Origin: Todiramphus chloris collaris
Lineage: Eukaryota > Chordata > Aves > Coraciiformes > Alcedinidae
Assembly: GCA_025345505.1 (NCBI GenBank)
Contig: JANVCC010000011.1
Coordinates: 9,336,184-9,400,183, forward strand
Direction of reading: 5' to 3'
Length of the DNA stretch: 64,000 nt
Each line of letters opens with the position of its first letter. Within the stretch, counting starts at the first letter, position 1. Shown here in pieces: positions 1 to 11,650 of the stretch. Made by a program: the position numbers and the translations under genes. The notes beneath the pieces are model-generated. The model was not told the DNA's origin. It saw nothing but the letters and a program-made list of their open reading frames with translations, and did not search any database.

Positions 1-1150
1 CTGAACTCTTCCTGCTGGAAAAAGCAACAGCTAACAAAGTGTAAAGAGTTTCTGTAATGTCTTGTGATACTGAGTAACGTGGTGGAGTGGGGGAAGAGAA
101 TATATGAAAATATAAAAAGAGTTCACAAGAGAAATCCTAATTTAACGTATGCAGTTACAGAATCTAAAAAAACTATTATCAACTCATACAAAGATTCTGA
201 ATTTATAATAGCAAGTTCTGTAGGAACATCATCACAGTGCTGAAGAGCAGTCAATATGAAGCAAATTACTATGTAAGAAAGGGAGAACAACTCAAAACAA
301 TATTAGACTACAATATCTTGAATGCTGTGGATATCTTTTAGCCCTCATATCACTATATATAAAAAATATGACCAAAAAAGGAGCATAGTAGAGCGACAAG
401 GACAATCATATGTATGAAACAGGTTCAGTAAAACAAACCCTCAAACATACAAGGACTCTAGCTAGGAAAAAAATTGACTCAGAGGAGATATGAAAGACAG
501 CTATAAAATCATGTATGCAATGGAGATAAATAATGAAGGATCATTTTGCTCTTCTTTGACTCTTCGTATGATCAGTACAGGAATCCTATGAAGTAAGAGA
601 CGTCTTATTAGGAGACTTTGTCTATGATAACAAGTAATGTTGCTCCTTCCACTGTCTCTTTATGATGACTCTAGCTTTTTAAGAAGAGAAGGGTTTCACA
701 TTGACAAGACCTGCCTTTTGTTTTTTGGCACATAGTTGTTATGGAAATAAATGGTAACTTGGCACAGATCTACATTCTTTTTTTTTTCATGGGTAACATC
801 TTTGAGAAACTCCAGATCAGTGAGTGACAGGGACATTTAATGAATTAATTTCATTTTGTAACCTGTACACACAATTCTTGAACTAACAGGAGAATGGTTT
901 TAGAGTATATAATATACATCAAAACTGGTCACTGTGTAGAGAGGTTTTCAGTTTACCTGGTACAGTATGATGCTGAAAAACAAGCCAGTGCCCCAGCAGG
1001 AAAGTAGCAGGGAATAAAAAGGTTTGAAGTTTATTTTTAAAGTATTTCTCAACTTTTGCAGTTGGTGATTCATAAAAAGGCCAGTGCCAGTAGGCAGCAA
1101 ATGTCATGATCTTCAAACAGTTGTAATTACAGTGTTGATCTTGAGTGCCC
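1..1150. other. Unique AT-rich DNA, no gene seen
   Basis: No open frame with recognisable similarity, and no repeat that I recognise, apart from a short T run around 778-787. Stop codons are frequent in all frames. I see no splice-flanked open segment that could be argued to be an exon. Confidence 0.6.
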
Positions 1151-1261
1151 TTTTGTTTTTTCTTTTCTTCCTTTTTTTTTTTTGGTTTTTTGTTTTGTTT
1201 TGTTTTGTTTTGTGTTTTTGTTTGTTTGTTTGCTTTGTTTTGTTTTTTGTTATTCTTTTTG

Positions 1262-1312
<51 letters not shown>

Positions 1313-1433
1313 TNNNNNNNNNNNNNNNNNNNNNNNNNNNNNNNNNNNNNNNNNNNNNNNNNNNNNNNNNNNNNNNNNNNNNNNNNNNNNNNNNNNNNNN
1401 NNNNNNNNNNNNNTTTTTTTTTTTTTTTTTTTT
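1151..1433. repeat. T-rich low-complexity tract with (TTTTG)n, interrupted by an assembly gap
   Basis: Nearly pure T with G interruptions. TTTTG units run from about 1185 to 1215 and TTTG units follow. Then comes an uninterrupted run of 48 T (1264-1311), the gap, and 20 more T (1414-1433). Open frames across this stretch on either strand encode only Phe-rich or Lys-rich low complexity and are artefacts. It could be the expanded poly(A) tail of a minus-strand retro-insertion whose body would lie to the right. I recognise no such body. Confidence 0.9.
1314..1413. other. Assembly gap of exactly 100 N
   Basis: One hundred consecutive N lie between two poly-T runs. The round number suggests a conventional placeholder for a gap of unknown size, not a measured length. 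The break falls inside a homopolymer, where short-read assembly commonly fails. Confidence 0.97.
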
Positions 1434-4400
1434 GGTCTTTTTAGTGCATGCAAGCAGTTTTTTGTCTTTCCTGTTCTGGATTATAGATTTTATCTCCTTT
1501 TCACCATAATACCAGCATTTTCTTGATCTGGGCTTTAGCAGTCCTTTCCTTCTCTGCACTTGCTTGAAGTACTTTAGAGATACTTCCTGGTTTGTTTTTT
1601 TTAATATTTTGAACATTACCCTTGTCCTTTTGCCTTCTGAGAGCCCTCAAAAAGTCACATTCACAAACCTGTATTGGATGCAGTGATGCAGAGAAACAGC
1701 AGTTTTCCTTCAGACTGACATCTCAGTGACTCAGCTAGCTTCTGAAGATGACCAAAATGAAGATGGCACAACTCAGGGTCTTTCTGAAGTGCTGAAAATT
1801 TTATAGACTAGACAAGTTAATGAGTAAGTTTTAGAACTGGAAACAGTCTTATGTGATAGCACTGCATAGTTGTTAGCAGATGAAGTTGCAGATAAAGAAA
1901 TTGTATTTGTTCCTTTTTCTTGGGGGTGTGTGATCCTTTTTGTGTCTATGCTGCTGAAAGTAGTGAAGTTCTGCCTAACATCTCTAGCTTATGACTATGT
2001 CACGCAAGTGCCCTGAGTGCTCTGCCTGCCAGCTGGACCTGGTGGGTGGGAAGACCACATCTTGCAATACCTGAAAAACTAGAGTCTTCAGGTGCCAAAT
2101 ACTTCTTCCTTTTATGCATTTGCCTCCTGACTATACATCAGATCAATGCAGCTCCCCTTTTCAGAGCTACTAGGATATATACCACAGCTTTTTGAATGTA
2201 TTAACCCCCAGTAACATGTTATAGTCACATACATAGAAAAAGGAAATGAGAGTGATAGAAGTAAATGACAAGTAAAGCAAGATTTTAGTTTGGGTTGAAT
2301 TCACAAGATATATGGTCACCAATAGATTTTATGTACCATCCATTCATAGCTACAGATATTAAATGGAGTTAATATTGACAGAGGTATTAGAGGACCTGTG
2401 AAGAAATGACATCCTGGCCTATGGTCTATCAAGACCTCTCACACCCCAAAGATAATGGATATTGCCCCTGTTGTTATTATTAAAGGCATAACAGGTATAA
2501 CCCTACATAAGTTGTGCCCATGGTCTGTGGAGGGGCAGAATGCAGAATGGGCTCAGCAGTTGTCTGCTGGTGGTTTTGGTGCCCTGGCACATGCGTGCTG
2601 GCTGCACCTGCCCTGAAGCTAGTCTTGGTCTTCAGCCATCATGCAGGTGGCCTAAAATGCCAAAGGAAGTGAATTGACGCAAGCAACGCCCTCTGGTCAA
2701 GCATGACTGGAGGGACCTAATGCTGGCATTCAGGTTAGTGTGGGGGGCAGAGCGCTCGTGCTGCTGGGGATTCAGCAGTGCTGTCAAGCAGCACAGCCTG
2801 CTTCAGGATGGCCTCCCTGTCCCTCATGCCTTCCTAGCAGCCGCAGACAGTTTCACTTCAGGAAGCTAAGGTTTCACAGATAAGCTCTCGAAAGTAACTT
2901 GACAATAAAGCGTCACACAAACTTAAGCTCTCCTTTATCCTTGCAGTATCTTCACTTTTTAAATGTAACATATAAGAGCCTTCTTTAGTTCTGTCTGTGT
3001 GTGTGTCAGTTTTCTCAGCTTGCTTAAAGAAGACATAGGAAATCACACAGTAAACAATGTAAATATGTCAGCAGATTCAAGATCATGAAACAGTATTTGT
3101 TGGAGTAGTTTAGTGTAGATTTAGGGCCAAGCAGCATGACTATTTTTCGCATTTCATAATCTTGGAGAAACAGCCCTGTACAATAAATAGGCTTGAGTAC
3201 CCAGGCCTCTATTTATAATCGTCCTTCGGTTTTGCTGAAAATCTGTTTTGAGCTGCATCTTCTTGTAACTTTTAAAAACAGAGGAAGAAGTAATTCCTTT
3301 CTGTTTTGAATTCGTTCAGGCAACACCAGTCTCAGCAACCACAGAGCAGTTATCAAAGCAGAGGATCAGTTTTTGCAGACGTCATACTTGGGGCTCTCAC
3401 GGGTATCATCTCCTCATCTTTGAAGCAGTCATTGTGGCAACATAGTGTCCTTTGTTTTGGTGGGGTGGACTAGAAGCTGCTTGGACTAAAAGCACTTTTA
3501 CAGCGTCCATCACCTACGATATCTATGTATCATGTCTAATTTCTACGAGAATCCAAAATAATGGTAAAGATTGTTTAATGACACATAGTAAGAGTACCTA
3601 CAACTAAAATGTGGTTACTAACATTCAGGATCAGATGTATGAACGTTGCAACAACAAGGGAGTGCTTTGAATAGTTGAGATAACGCCTCAACCCAAGACA
3701 AGCCATGAATGCTTCACCTGTATCTGGTTGGATCTGTGGGAGCTGGTCATGATACACATGAGTAATTTCCCATCTGAATTAGGGAAGTGGTAGAAGGAGC
3801 CAGGAGCTCAAAGAAGATCAATATCAAAAGCAACCTAGAATGTTAAAGGCAACCATTTCCAGGTACATCCTGAATACCTCATTGGCACGGAAAGGAAGGA
3901 AAACTGAAAGAGCTGTATTGGTAGCTATGAGAGGACGTCATTCAGCTCTCAGGGTGCTGCTGGAGCAGTTGATACTGCAGTTCTACAGACCAGGGTCTGA
4001 CTTAGGGGTTGTAGATGAAGGACATGAAAACAGCGTTGAAACAGTCTGTTGGTAAGCAGACTGACCCAGGCTAGAAGCAGCTTCTATTGCTTTGCTATGC
4101 CTCCAGGAACCTCATCTCCAGTTTCGCAATGAAGACATCAATCTTTGGGTCTTTCAGGATAGCCCCTTATATTGTCACCTGCAAAAAGGCAAGTCCAGAG
4201 TAAAGCCAGGAGGTTTGGTTTGTACTTTCTATCTGGTGGGCCTTAAGCCAAATGAGCCGGCAAGCTCTTGCACCCAGAGATGTGGTTAGTGGAGCCAGAT
4301 GTGAAAACAGTAGCACTGATCATCTCAGAAGGAATTTTGAAGCAGCAAGGAGTCGGTATTTTAGACACTTTGTAGCTTCAGGCAGACCCTAACCCATCAT

Positions 4401-5073
4401 GGTGACATCTCTGTTGGTTAGTAGAAATAATTACTTTCCTCTAAGCATTCAATATTCCTTACTAGTAGTCAATCATAGCCTGAACGCTGTGGGGATCGTA
4501 ATACAAAACCTGCTTTTAAGACTGTGTCACACTTGTCTGTCTGAAAGACCCTTCTGATCAGTTAGCAGATGATAATTGTTGAACAAAGCTGGATCCAGCT
4601 CTGTACTGGTGCGATTAAGCTACTTGACAGAGATAGGCCCCTCTGTGCACAGGAGATCACTTTCTCAGTGGCTGGCCACAAGAACCAGACTCTAATTCTT
4701 CACTCTCCTTCTGTAGTCTAAACATCTCTCCTAGGAGATCACTGGCTTCTGACTTGAAGCTGAAACCCTCATTAGCCACAAGATAGATGTAGACATGCTT
4801 CACAGAGGACTTACACTCCTGCTAGTACTGTACTTAAGATGGACCTCAAAGGTCCACAAGCTTATTCACCCTTCATGGAGCAGCTTAAGAGAGGGTCTTT
4901 CCCCATAGTGAGGTATGATTGTAGTTTCTTTTTCAGTGAGTATAAATTTCCACAGGAATAGATTATGTATAATTGCACGACCTTTCTCTCATTGTTTAAA
5001 TGCCGTTCATTGAAACCCCATTTAAAAGTTAATAAATATTTTTATGTGGCATTGTCACAAAATAATTTTCACA
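1434..5073. other. Unique sequence, no gene seen
   Basis: About 3.6 kb with no recognisable coding segment. The open frames (for example 3840-4055 and 4092-4289 on the plus strand) are short and show no known motif. A locally GC-richer patch lies at about 2540-2840, and a short TG run at about 2992-3007. I recognise no transposon here. Confidence 0.55.
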
Positions 5074-5600
5074 GGTTAGGGGTAGACCTGCTGAAAAGCA
5101 GCTCTATGGAGAAGGACCATGGAGTCCTGGTGGACAATAAGTTATCCATGGGACAGCAATGTGCCCTTGTGGCCGGGAAGGCCAATGGTCTCCTGGGGTG
5201 CATAAAGAAGAGTGTGGCCAGCAGATGGAGGGAGGTTCTCCTCCATCTCTACTCTGTACTAGTGAGACCACATCTGGAGTATTGTGTTCAGTTCTGGGCT
5301 CCCCAGTTCAAGAGGGACAGGGAAATACTAGAGAGAATCCAATGGAGAGCTACAAAGATGGTTAAGAGACTGGAATATCTCCCTTATGAGGAAAGGCTGA
5401 GAGCCCTGGGGCTGTTTATCCTGGAAAAGAGAAGACTGAGAGGGGATCTTATTAATGTTTGCAAATATCTGCAGGGTGGGTGTCAAGTAGAAGGGGCCAG
5501 TCTCTTTTCAGTGGTGCCCTGTGATAGGATGAGAGGTAATGGCTGCAAGATGAAACACAGGAAGTTCCACCTCAACATAAGGAAAAACTTCCTTTACTGA
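5074..5600 (+). pseudogene. CR1 ORF2 C-terminal remnant
   Basis: This is the end of the CR1 ORF2 polyprotein (endonuclease plus reverse transcriptase), carrying only the region after the catalytic palm. Recognisable family blocks occur in order: [59 protein letters not shown] and FHLNIRKNF. The frame stays open for the whole segment. It extends upstream of the CR1 boundary by chance to an ATG at 4965, which is not an ORF2 start. It ends at a TGA at 5598-5600, where related copies read on into the V-T-x-HWN block. The downstream bases still encode T-G-HWNRLPREVV in the same frame, so a local base change or a pair of small indels made the stop. There is no endonuclease domain and no catalytic aspartates, so this is a dead fragment. 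Confidence 0.9.
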
Positions 5601-5809
5601 AGAATGACAGGGCACTGGAACAGGCTGCCCAGAGAGGTTGTGGAGTCTCCTTCTCTGGAGACTTTCAAGACCCGCCTGGATCTGTTCCTGTGTGGCTTCC
5701 CCTGGGTGTTCCTGTGCTGGCAGGGATGTTGGACTTGATGATCTCCAGAGGTCCCTTCCAACCCTTACCATTTTATGACTCTATGATTCTATGATTCTAT
5801 GATTCTATT
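5074..5809 (+). mobile_element. 5'-truncated CR1 LINE, plus strand
   Basis: The segment matches the 3' third of an avian CR1 non-LTR retrotransposon: the C-terminal part of ORF2 followed by a short 3' UTR. It ends in three tandem ATTCTATG-type octamers at 5786-5793, 5794-5801 and 5802-5809 (the last with T for G). This octamer tail replaces a poly(A) tail in CR1. Similarity begins abruptly near 5074, which fits the 5' truncation typical of target-primed reverse transcription. The element shares its 3' end type (a stretch beginning GATGATCTCCAGAGGTCCC in sense orientation) with the copies at 28885 and 36021, so the three appear to belong to one subfamily. No convincing target-site duplication is visible. 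Confidence 0.95.
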
Positions 5810-8800
5810 ATTACTTTTAAGTATTGGAGTTTTATTGATAAATAATAAAATCATTTTGATAACTTAATTGTAAAACTGTAATGCAGTTTGGCTTTTTACT
5901 GGCATCTGACTGTTTTTCTAAGAAAAGTAACAGCCACAATCAATACTTTAAAGATGAAAATGGAGCTTTCTCTTTGGGCTATATTCTGTCAGTGATGTTA
6001 TAGTCTCATACCTTTAAACCCCTCTGAATGCTTAATGGATTTGCTGAGTGAAGATAGCTTACTGCTATAGTTTTTACCATAGGTGAAGTTCATTAGCCCT
6101 CCCTAAAATAAATAAATAAAAAAAATAAAGCCAATTAATGCTCAGCACAGGTCAGGCAGTCCAGCTCTTCATGTTGTCTCCAGACTTACAATTCATGAAT
6201 GCTTCAGCCTAGCCGAGAGCCTGCCTCATGGGGGAAAGATGGTGTTTCACAAGTATGAATAAACGTGTGCCTGGTCTCTTGATGCCAGTGGCAAAATTTT
6301 CCTAAGAGAGGATTCAATCCCTTCTATGGAGGAAGGAATAGTAGTTGAAGTGGGTATTAGCTGCTTGTGGGTTAACACGAGGGAGTTCTTTCCCAGTGTT
6401 TAGATTACAGCACATAATAGCTGAATGTGTCAAAATTCTTCAGTTTTACCCTAGTATAGGAATGGTCTTAGCTCGGAACCCTCAGTGTTAATTTCCTTTT
6501 ATGCAAGTTGAGGCATGCTTGGCCCAGACGGCAGGCAAACTGCTGCAATTCTGTTCTGCTAAACTAAGGAGCAATAAAATGCTGAGCATTTCATAAGGCA
6601 GGAGACCACACACGCTCTCTTCCTCCGCAGCAGAACAAGCTTAGTGGAAAAGTGACATTTTTGCTAGCACCCAGCGAAGCCTCCCGGGTACAGGGTGGGC
6701 AGGGGCAACTCATAGAGCTGCTTACCTGGGGCTGGCATGACCCCCTCCCCAAGCCCCCAGGGAAGCAAATCCCAGCTCCATGCCCTTGACAGAGGTGTCC
6801 CACTGCCAGCACCCCAAGGGGACCAGTATACTTTGCTTCTTATCGTACTAATTTCTGCCACCCTCCCCCTTTGCCTCTCTTCTTCTGCATGCCTTTCTAG
6901 CCCCAGCCAAGTGCACAGGCAGGCCTGCATTCAGGCTTGGGAAACTTGGCAAGTGTCAGGAATGGAGCTTCTTGTCCTTCACTGCTGGCAGTCCTTCTTC
7001 ACCCCTCCAGTATTTGATGGTGAAGCCAATAAACTGCAGCTGGGGATGGTGCTGGGCACCACCACGCTCACTGCAAAGTCATAGTAGTATCATGAAGGTT
7101 TGGTTAATTTTGTTAATTATGGCCTTGAAGAGGGCATATAATTGGAATAGAAGCATTTGCACTCTTAATTAGTGCCTCCAGGTACTTCATGCAATAACAC
7201 TATATCACCCTATGTAAGAAGCTGTTCAGTAGGACAGGTACTTTTTGTAGTTTCATTATGACAGCAAAGACTGAAAAAGGAAGAAAATCATTGTTGTTTA
7301 TATATACCTTTTCAACACCAGTGTAGAAATGCCTGTGCAATCTTCTGATGATTTATGATGAAAATTTTAAATCTGTTTTCCCTTAATTCCCCTGATAAGG
7401 AAGTTTCAGAATAGTGACAAATGGACAATTGCTTCTCTCAGATCTCGTCAGACCTACCACAGGTATCATCCCAGGCTCCTCTTCACCACGGAAGGTCTCC
7501 CGGGCCTCTTCTGTAGGTGTCACCATGTTGGCAATGATGGTGATGGCATTTGCCAGAAATGTACTTCAAAGTCGCCCATAGTGACATATGGACCCTTCCT
7601 GAGGACTCCCTGACTCTGACAATCAAAAAGGAAACAGCACTGTGCACATCCCACCTGGGGGACAGAGGCACTGCATAGCCAGTGACACCACACATGAACC
7701 CACACCACTGCAACCATTTCCTGGACTTGGCAGGACCAGGGCCGTGGTCACGGCTGCTTGCTTTGCTTTCTGCTTCTCTGCTTGCAAAGCCTACGAGTGA
7801 CCAAACATGGGGAGAGGTTTCTGTCAGGTCATCCTCTTCATGAATCATTTTGCAGGATGTCCTCTCTTCTTTGTGAGAACACTGATGTCCCAAACACATG
7901 GCTTTTTAGATCGGGAAGACTTTTGGTTAACAATTTTTATTGGTACAGATGGGGCCTAGAAGTAAATGACATTGTACACTTCATTCAAAACATACTACCT
8001 CACACAAGACACTAAATGTGCATTTGCTTTTGAGAGGTATCTGCAAGGATCTTTTTCCCCCCATATCTTTCTCTCCTTTCAACTTTTTAAAGCTTTAATA
8101 TCTTAATTTCTGGTGAATTTCCTCTTCTTTCAACAGCTATCCGTTCAAGTGAGGAAAAAGGCAAGCACTGCTTCTTGGTGTCAGTTTTATGTTTTGTTGC
8201 TTAAAGGAAAGTCGATAAAGATTTGCACCAGCTTTGCGTTTCAAGAAACATAATGCATTGTGAGTTACAACCCTCATCCTCAAACCGATTTAATTTTCAG
8301 GCAATATAGTTAATCATGTAAAGCAGAATTCACTTTGCAATATTGAAATACTATCATCTTTTTTATGTAGAAATGCCTGGATCACCTTTGTGAGAAATGA
8401 TCTGTTGGATGACGCATAAGTAATACAGTGCAAAACAATTGTCACCGATGCTTTTGTAGACGTAATAATGTATTTTAGCTGTTCAAGCATAGGAAAGTCT
8501 GTTATCATGAAAGCACTGATGAATGCAATGCCTTTTGATCATGTGGATTAAAGTGCTTCCTGATGTGTAGCATTTGGCAAAGCTTCCTGTATTTTTTCTC
8601 AAATAATTATTCATGCGCATATTCTTGGCATGGCATTCCTACTTTGGAAAATGCAAAGTAAGGTGTCCTCTGCTTATGCCATTGTTGGGATTAACACTGT
8701 CATGCAAAAAAGTGCAGATGATGGTCACTTTCACGAGTCTACAAAAAGTCTGGGGAATCCTGCAGAAAAGATCATTTGCACCCACAGGACTAGGACCGTG

Positions 8801-11583
8801 CATCCTCCATTCCTCCCCATCTTCCATTCCTCTCCCACAGAGGAGTTTCAGTGTTTCCTTTCCCTCCCAATCTCTATCTGCTTATGGGGGTGGAAGCAGA
8901 GCTTGCCTGTGAGTACACTCTATGTACTGATGAAGGGGAACTCAAACTCCTGTGTGGTCCACACACAGAGATTGTCCTTAGAGTGAGCCAGGACGCAGGA
9001 TCCTCCAACGTACACCACAGAGTGCCCTTTAGGACACCCCTATCAGAACTGCGCTCTGCTCCTCCGGCATTGTTGTGCTTCACTCATCCTTGCAGCTGCA
9101 GATTTCTTCAGATGTGTTTAGTTTATACGGGCATATAAAAGCATGGTCAAGGACATGTTAGAAGCATGGCCAAGGATGCTGTTTGAAGATCCCAGATACG
9201 CCCCCTGCCTCCTCTTTCTGCAGCCTTTGTCTCAGCACACAATGTACTTAGTACTTTGTAAGAAGGTATGTAGTTTCTTGCTCTTACATAAGTCACATTC
9301 CTCCTCCCATCAAAGAAAGCAATTGCATTAATGTCCAAAGCACTTGGACTTACTAGACGCAATTAATGCCTGTTGTATGTCCTCTTTTATCAGGGAAGTC
9401 AGAGCAGGGATAAGCTTGGCCAAGGGTGAAACTTCTCTTCAGTGTTGTGCTCCTCATGCATGAATGTTATTGCAGCATTTAAAGAACAATAACTTGCTGA
9501 CATCATTGCTAGCAATACCAGGACATGTTTTATTACTGCATTCACAGAGGATATTGGCCAGCTTTGTCTAACAGCTGCCAAGGGTTACACTTGTGAATGC
9601 CAGAGAAAGTCTCATTTGTTTGCCTGCCTGGATACAGATGTTGGACCTGAATTACCTCTCAGTCCAAGGTCCCTCATTGTCTCCCAAAATACCTCCTAGT
9701 CATTTAATTCCTTCAGGTCACCCTCTGTACCTGGCCTTTAGCTACCACATCCCAACTAATTTTTCCCATTGTGTGCGTTGCTGCCTTTGAACAAGGAAAG
9801 GGTCCAAGCTGGCACAGGGACGGCAGAGCATGCACACCAGTGAAGGGTGCCTGTTGACAATGCAAGGATTGGGAGAGCCATGGGAAGGATTATTTGAGCC
9901 TATTTCTAATGTTCATTTGTCACAGGCTGGCTGAGCCATCTTCTGAGGGTTCTCTAAGGCTGAGTCCAACACCTGTGTCCAAAATGAGACCGTTTGGCTC
10001 TGAGCAGCTTAGCCTGGACTGAATGCCTAAGGACCTGTCCTGGGAGAGGCCCTGCTGAGTGTTTCTTCTCTTCTGAGTGCTTTGGTTCAGCCTTCAGGGA
10101 AATGCAATGGTTGAAACAAAACTAATGAGCTTTGCTGGAGCAGTTTTTGAGCCCCCATGTCTTGCTACAGGGATCTGTGAGAAGCACTTGTGAGCACAGC
10201 AGCAGCAGCAGACCAATTCCTTCCTCCGTTTCCTTGCTAAAGACAGGGATCTTCTGAGGTTTCTCCATGCCTGTGATCAGGCATGAACACATGCCCATTC
10301 AGTGAGTCATTTTGACTTCCAGTGAATAAGCCTTCTGACTTGCAGGAGGGAGGGAAGTTATAATAGTAATAACAGTTTGTTACCATTGGAAGATTTCAAA
10401 GTGCTTTCTTAGCCATTTTCCTTATCAGGATTCCTCTGAGGGATGGTAATGATGCAACTGATATTTCATGGTCATTTCTATTATCTTTTTAAACTGCTCA
10501 TTGCTTTTTGATGCTGAACCCATGGCATTTCTGAGGCCTTCCTAATTCCTTCCTTTCCCCAGCTATAATCAATCATCATTTCCCATTTGAAAAATAATAC
10601 AGTGAGTTGCACTGTAGTGAAAGCAAACTGGAGGCATAAAATACCCATCTGTTTTTTTTTAAATGCAACCTGCCAGTTTTAAAAACATCAGCTGTTGCAA
10701 TGACTGCGAAATAATCAGCTGTCAGGGAAGCCAGAGGAGCCAACTCCACCTATTTAAGCCCTTGGGACTTCTCAGGTACACCTCTAATAGAAAATGAGAA
10801 ACAGCTCAAGGACGCAGATGCTGCTAGAGTTTTACATTTTTTAATATTAATGTGGAGACTTCAGTCAGTTTTCCTTTTGTCTCTTCAACTGTTCTCCCCA
10901 ATGACTTGTTCACGCTAAGAATGTATATAGGAGAGTCTAATTGAGAAGGTACACTAATCATAAATAGATTCTTGTTTGAATTGGGAGACATAATGGTCCA
11001 AACCAAAGCTGCTCAGCTGAATGTTTGGTCTGTGTTTTGATGCTGTAAATTCAAGAAAGATGGTGAAAGAACTATTCTTCTTGGCTCAAAACCCACTCTT
11101 CTTGCTGCCTACTCAGCCCCATTCCCCCTGTATTTTAACATCTGTTTTTCCTTGCTTGTATCTTCTATTAATTTTTATGAAAGTCACTCAAATTGTAGAA
11201 TACAGATGAAACAACTTACCTTTTGCTTGATGGTTTTCAAGTATCATCAATGCAGTGAGAGTGAGGAACTCAGAATTAGTGCAGCTTGTTAGAGATCAGC
11301 ACACAATTACTGTTCCCTAACTCTCCCTCTGCTATATTTTCTCTACCCCCCCATCACTAATAAATCAAATTCACAAAAATAAAGAAAATTAGAACAAATC
11401 ATTTATCCACAGTTAATTGTTGTTTAAGTAATCATTCAGTCATCATAGAGGAAAATTTATTTATTTAATCATTAAGAAATAAATGTTATGGGAAGCACAG
11501 TAGTAGTCTGACATAGCTGAATTTTGTCTTGGAGACTGTAAATGTGCCCTTTCTTGTGGAGAAATCAAATAAAATTTGTACAG
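5810..11583. other. Unique sequence with small simple repeats, no gene seen
   Basis: An (AAAT)n run lies at 6104-6129. GC-richer patches occur near 6590-7080 and 7440-7760 and carry overlapping open frames on both strands, for example 7483-7899 (minus) and 6737-7084 (plus). None shows a domain, signal peptide or family motif that I recognise, and opposite-strand overlap in GC-rich DNA is expected by chance. The stretch 10560-10770 reads like possible regulatory sequence, with CAGCTG E-boxes and a TGTCAGG-type core, but nothing firm supports this. Confidence 0.5.
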
Positions 11584-11650
11584 GTGTACATATGCACATA
11601 TATGCACACTGTTATATGTATAATATATATATGATATATATATTTATAAA
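11584..11650. repeat. AT-rich alternating (TA)n/(TATG)n tract
   Basis: Mostly alternating purine-pyrimidine sequence (repeated ATATAT, with GCACATAT units at the left edge). It is a degenerate dinucleotide microsatellite. More ATGCATGCTATATGCAT-type sequence follows near 11690-11706. Confidence 0.75.

Noticed and set aside
1084-1616. Overlapping open frames on both strands rich in Phe or Lys
   Set aside because: They are translations of the poly-T tract and of the N gap, not genes.
7483-7899. 138-codon minus-strand open frame
   Set aside because: It lies in a GC-richer patch with overlapping frames on the other strand. The His-rich stretch comes from a simple ATG-repeat-like sequence. No family motif or splice context.
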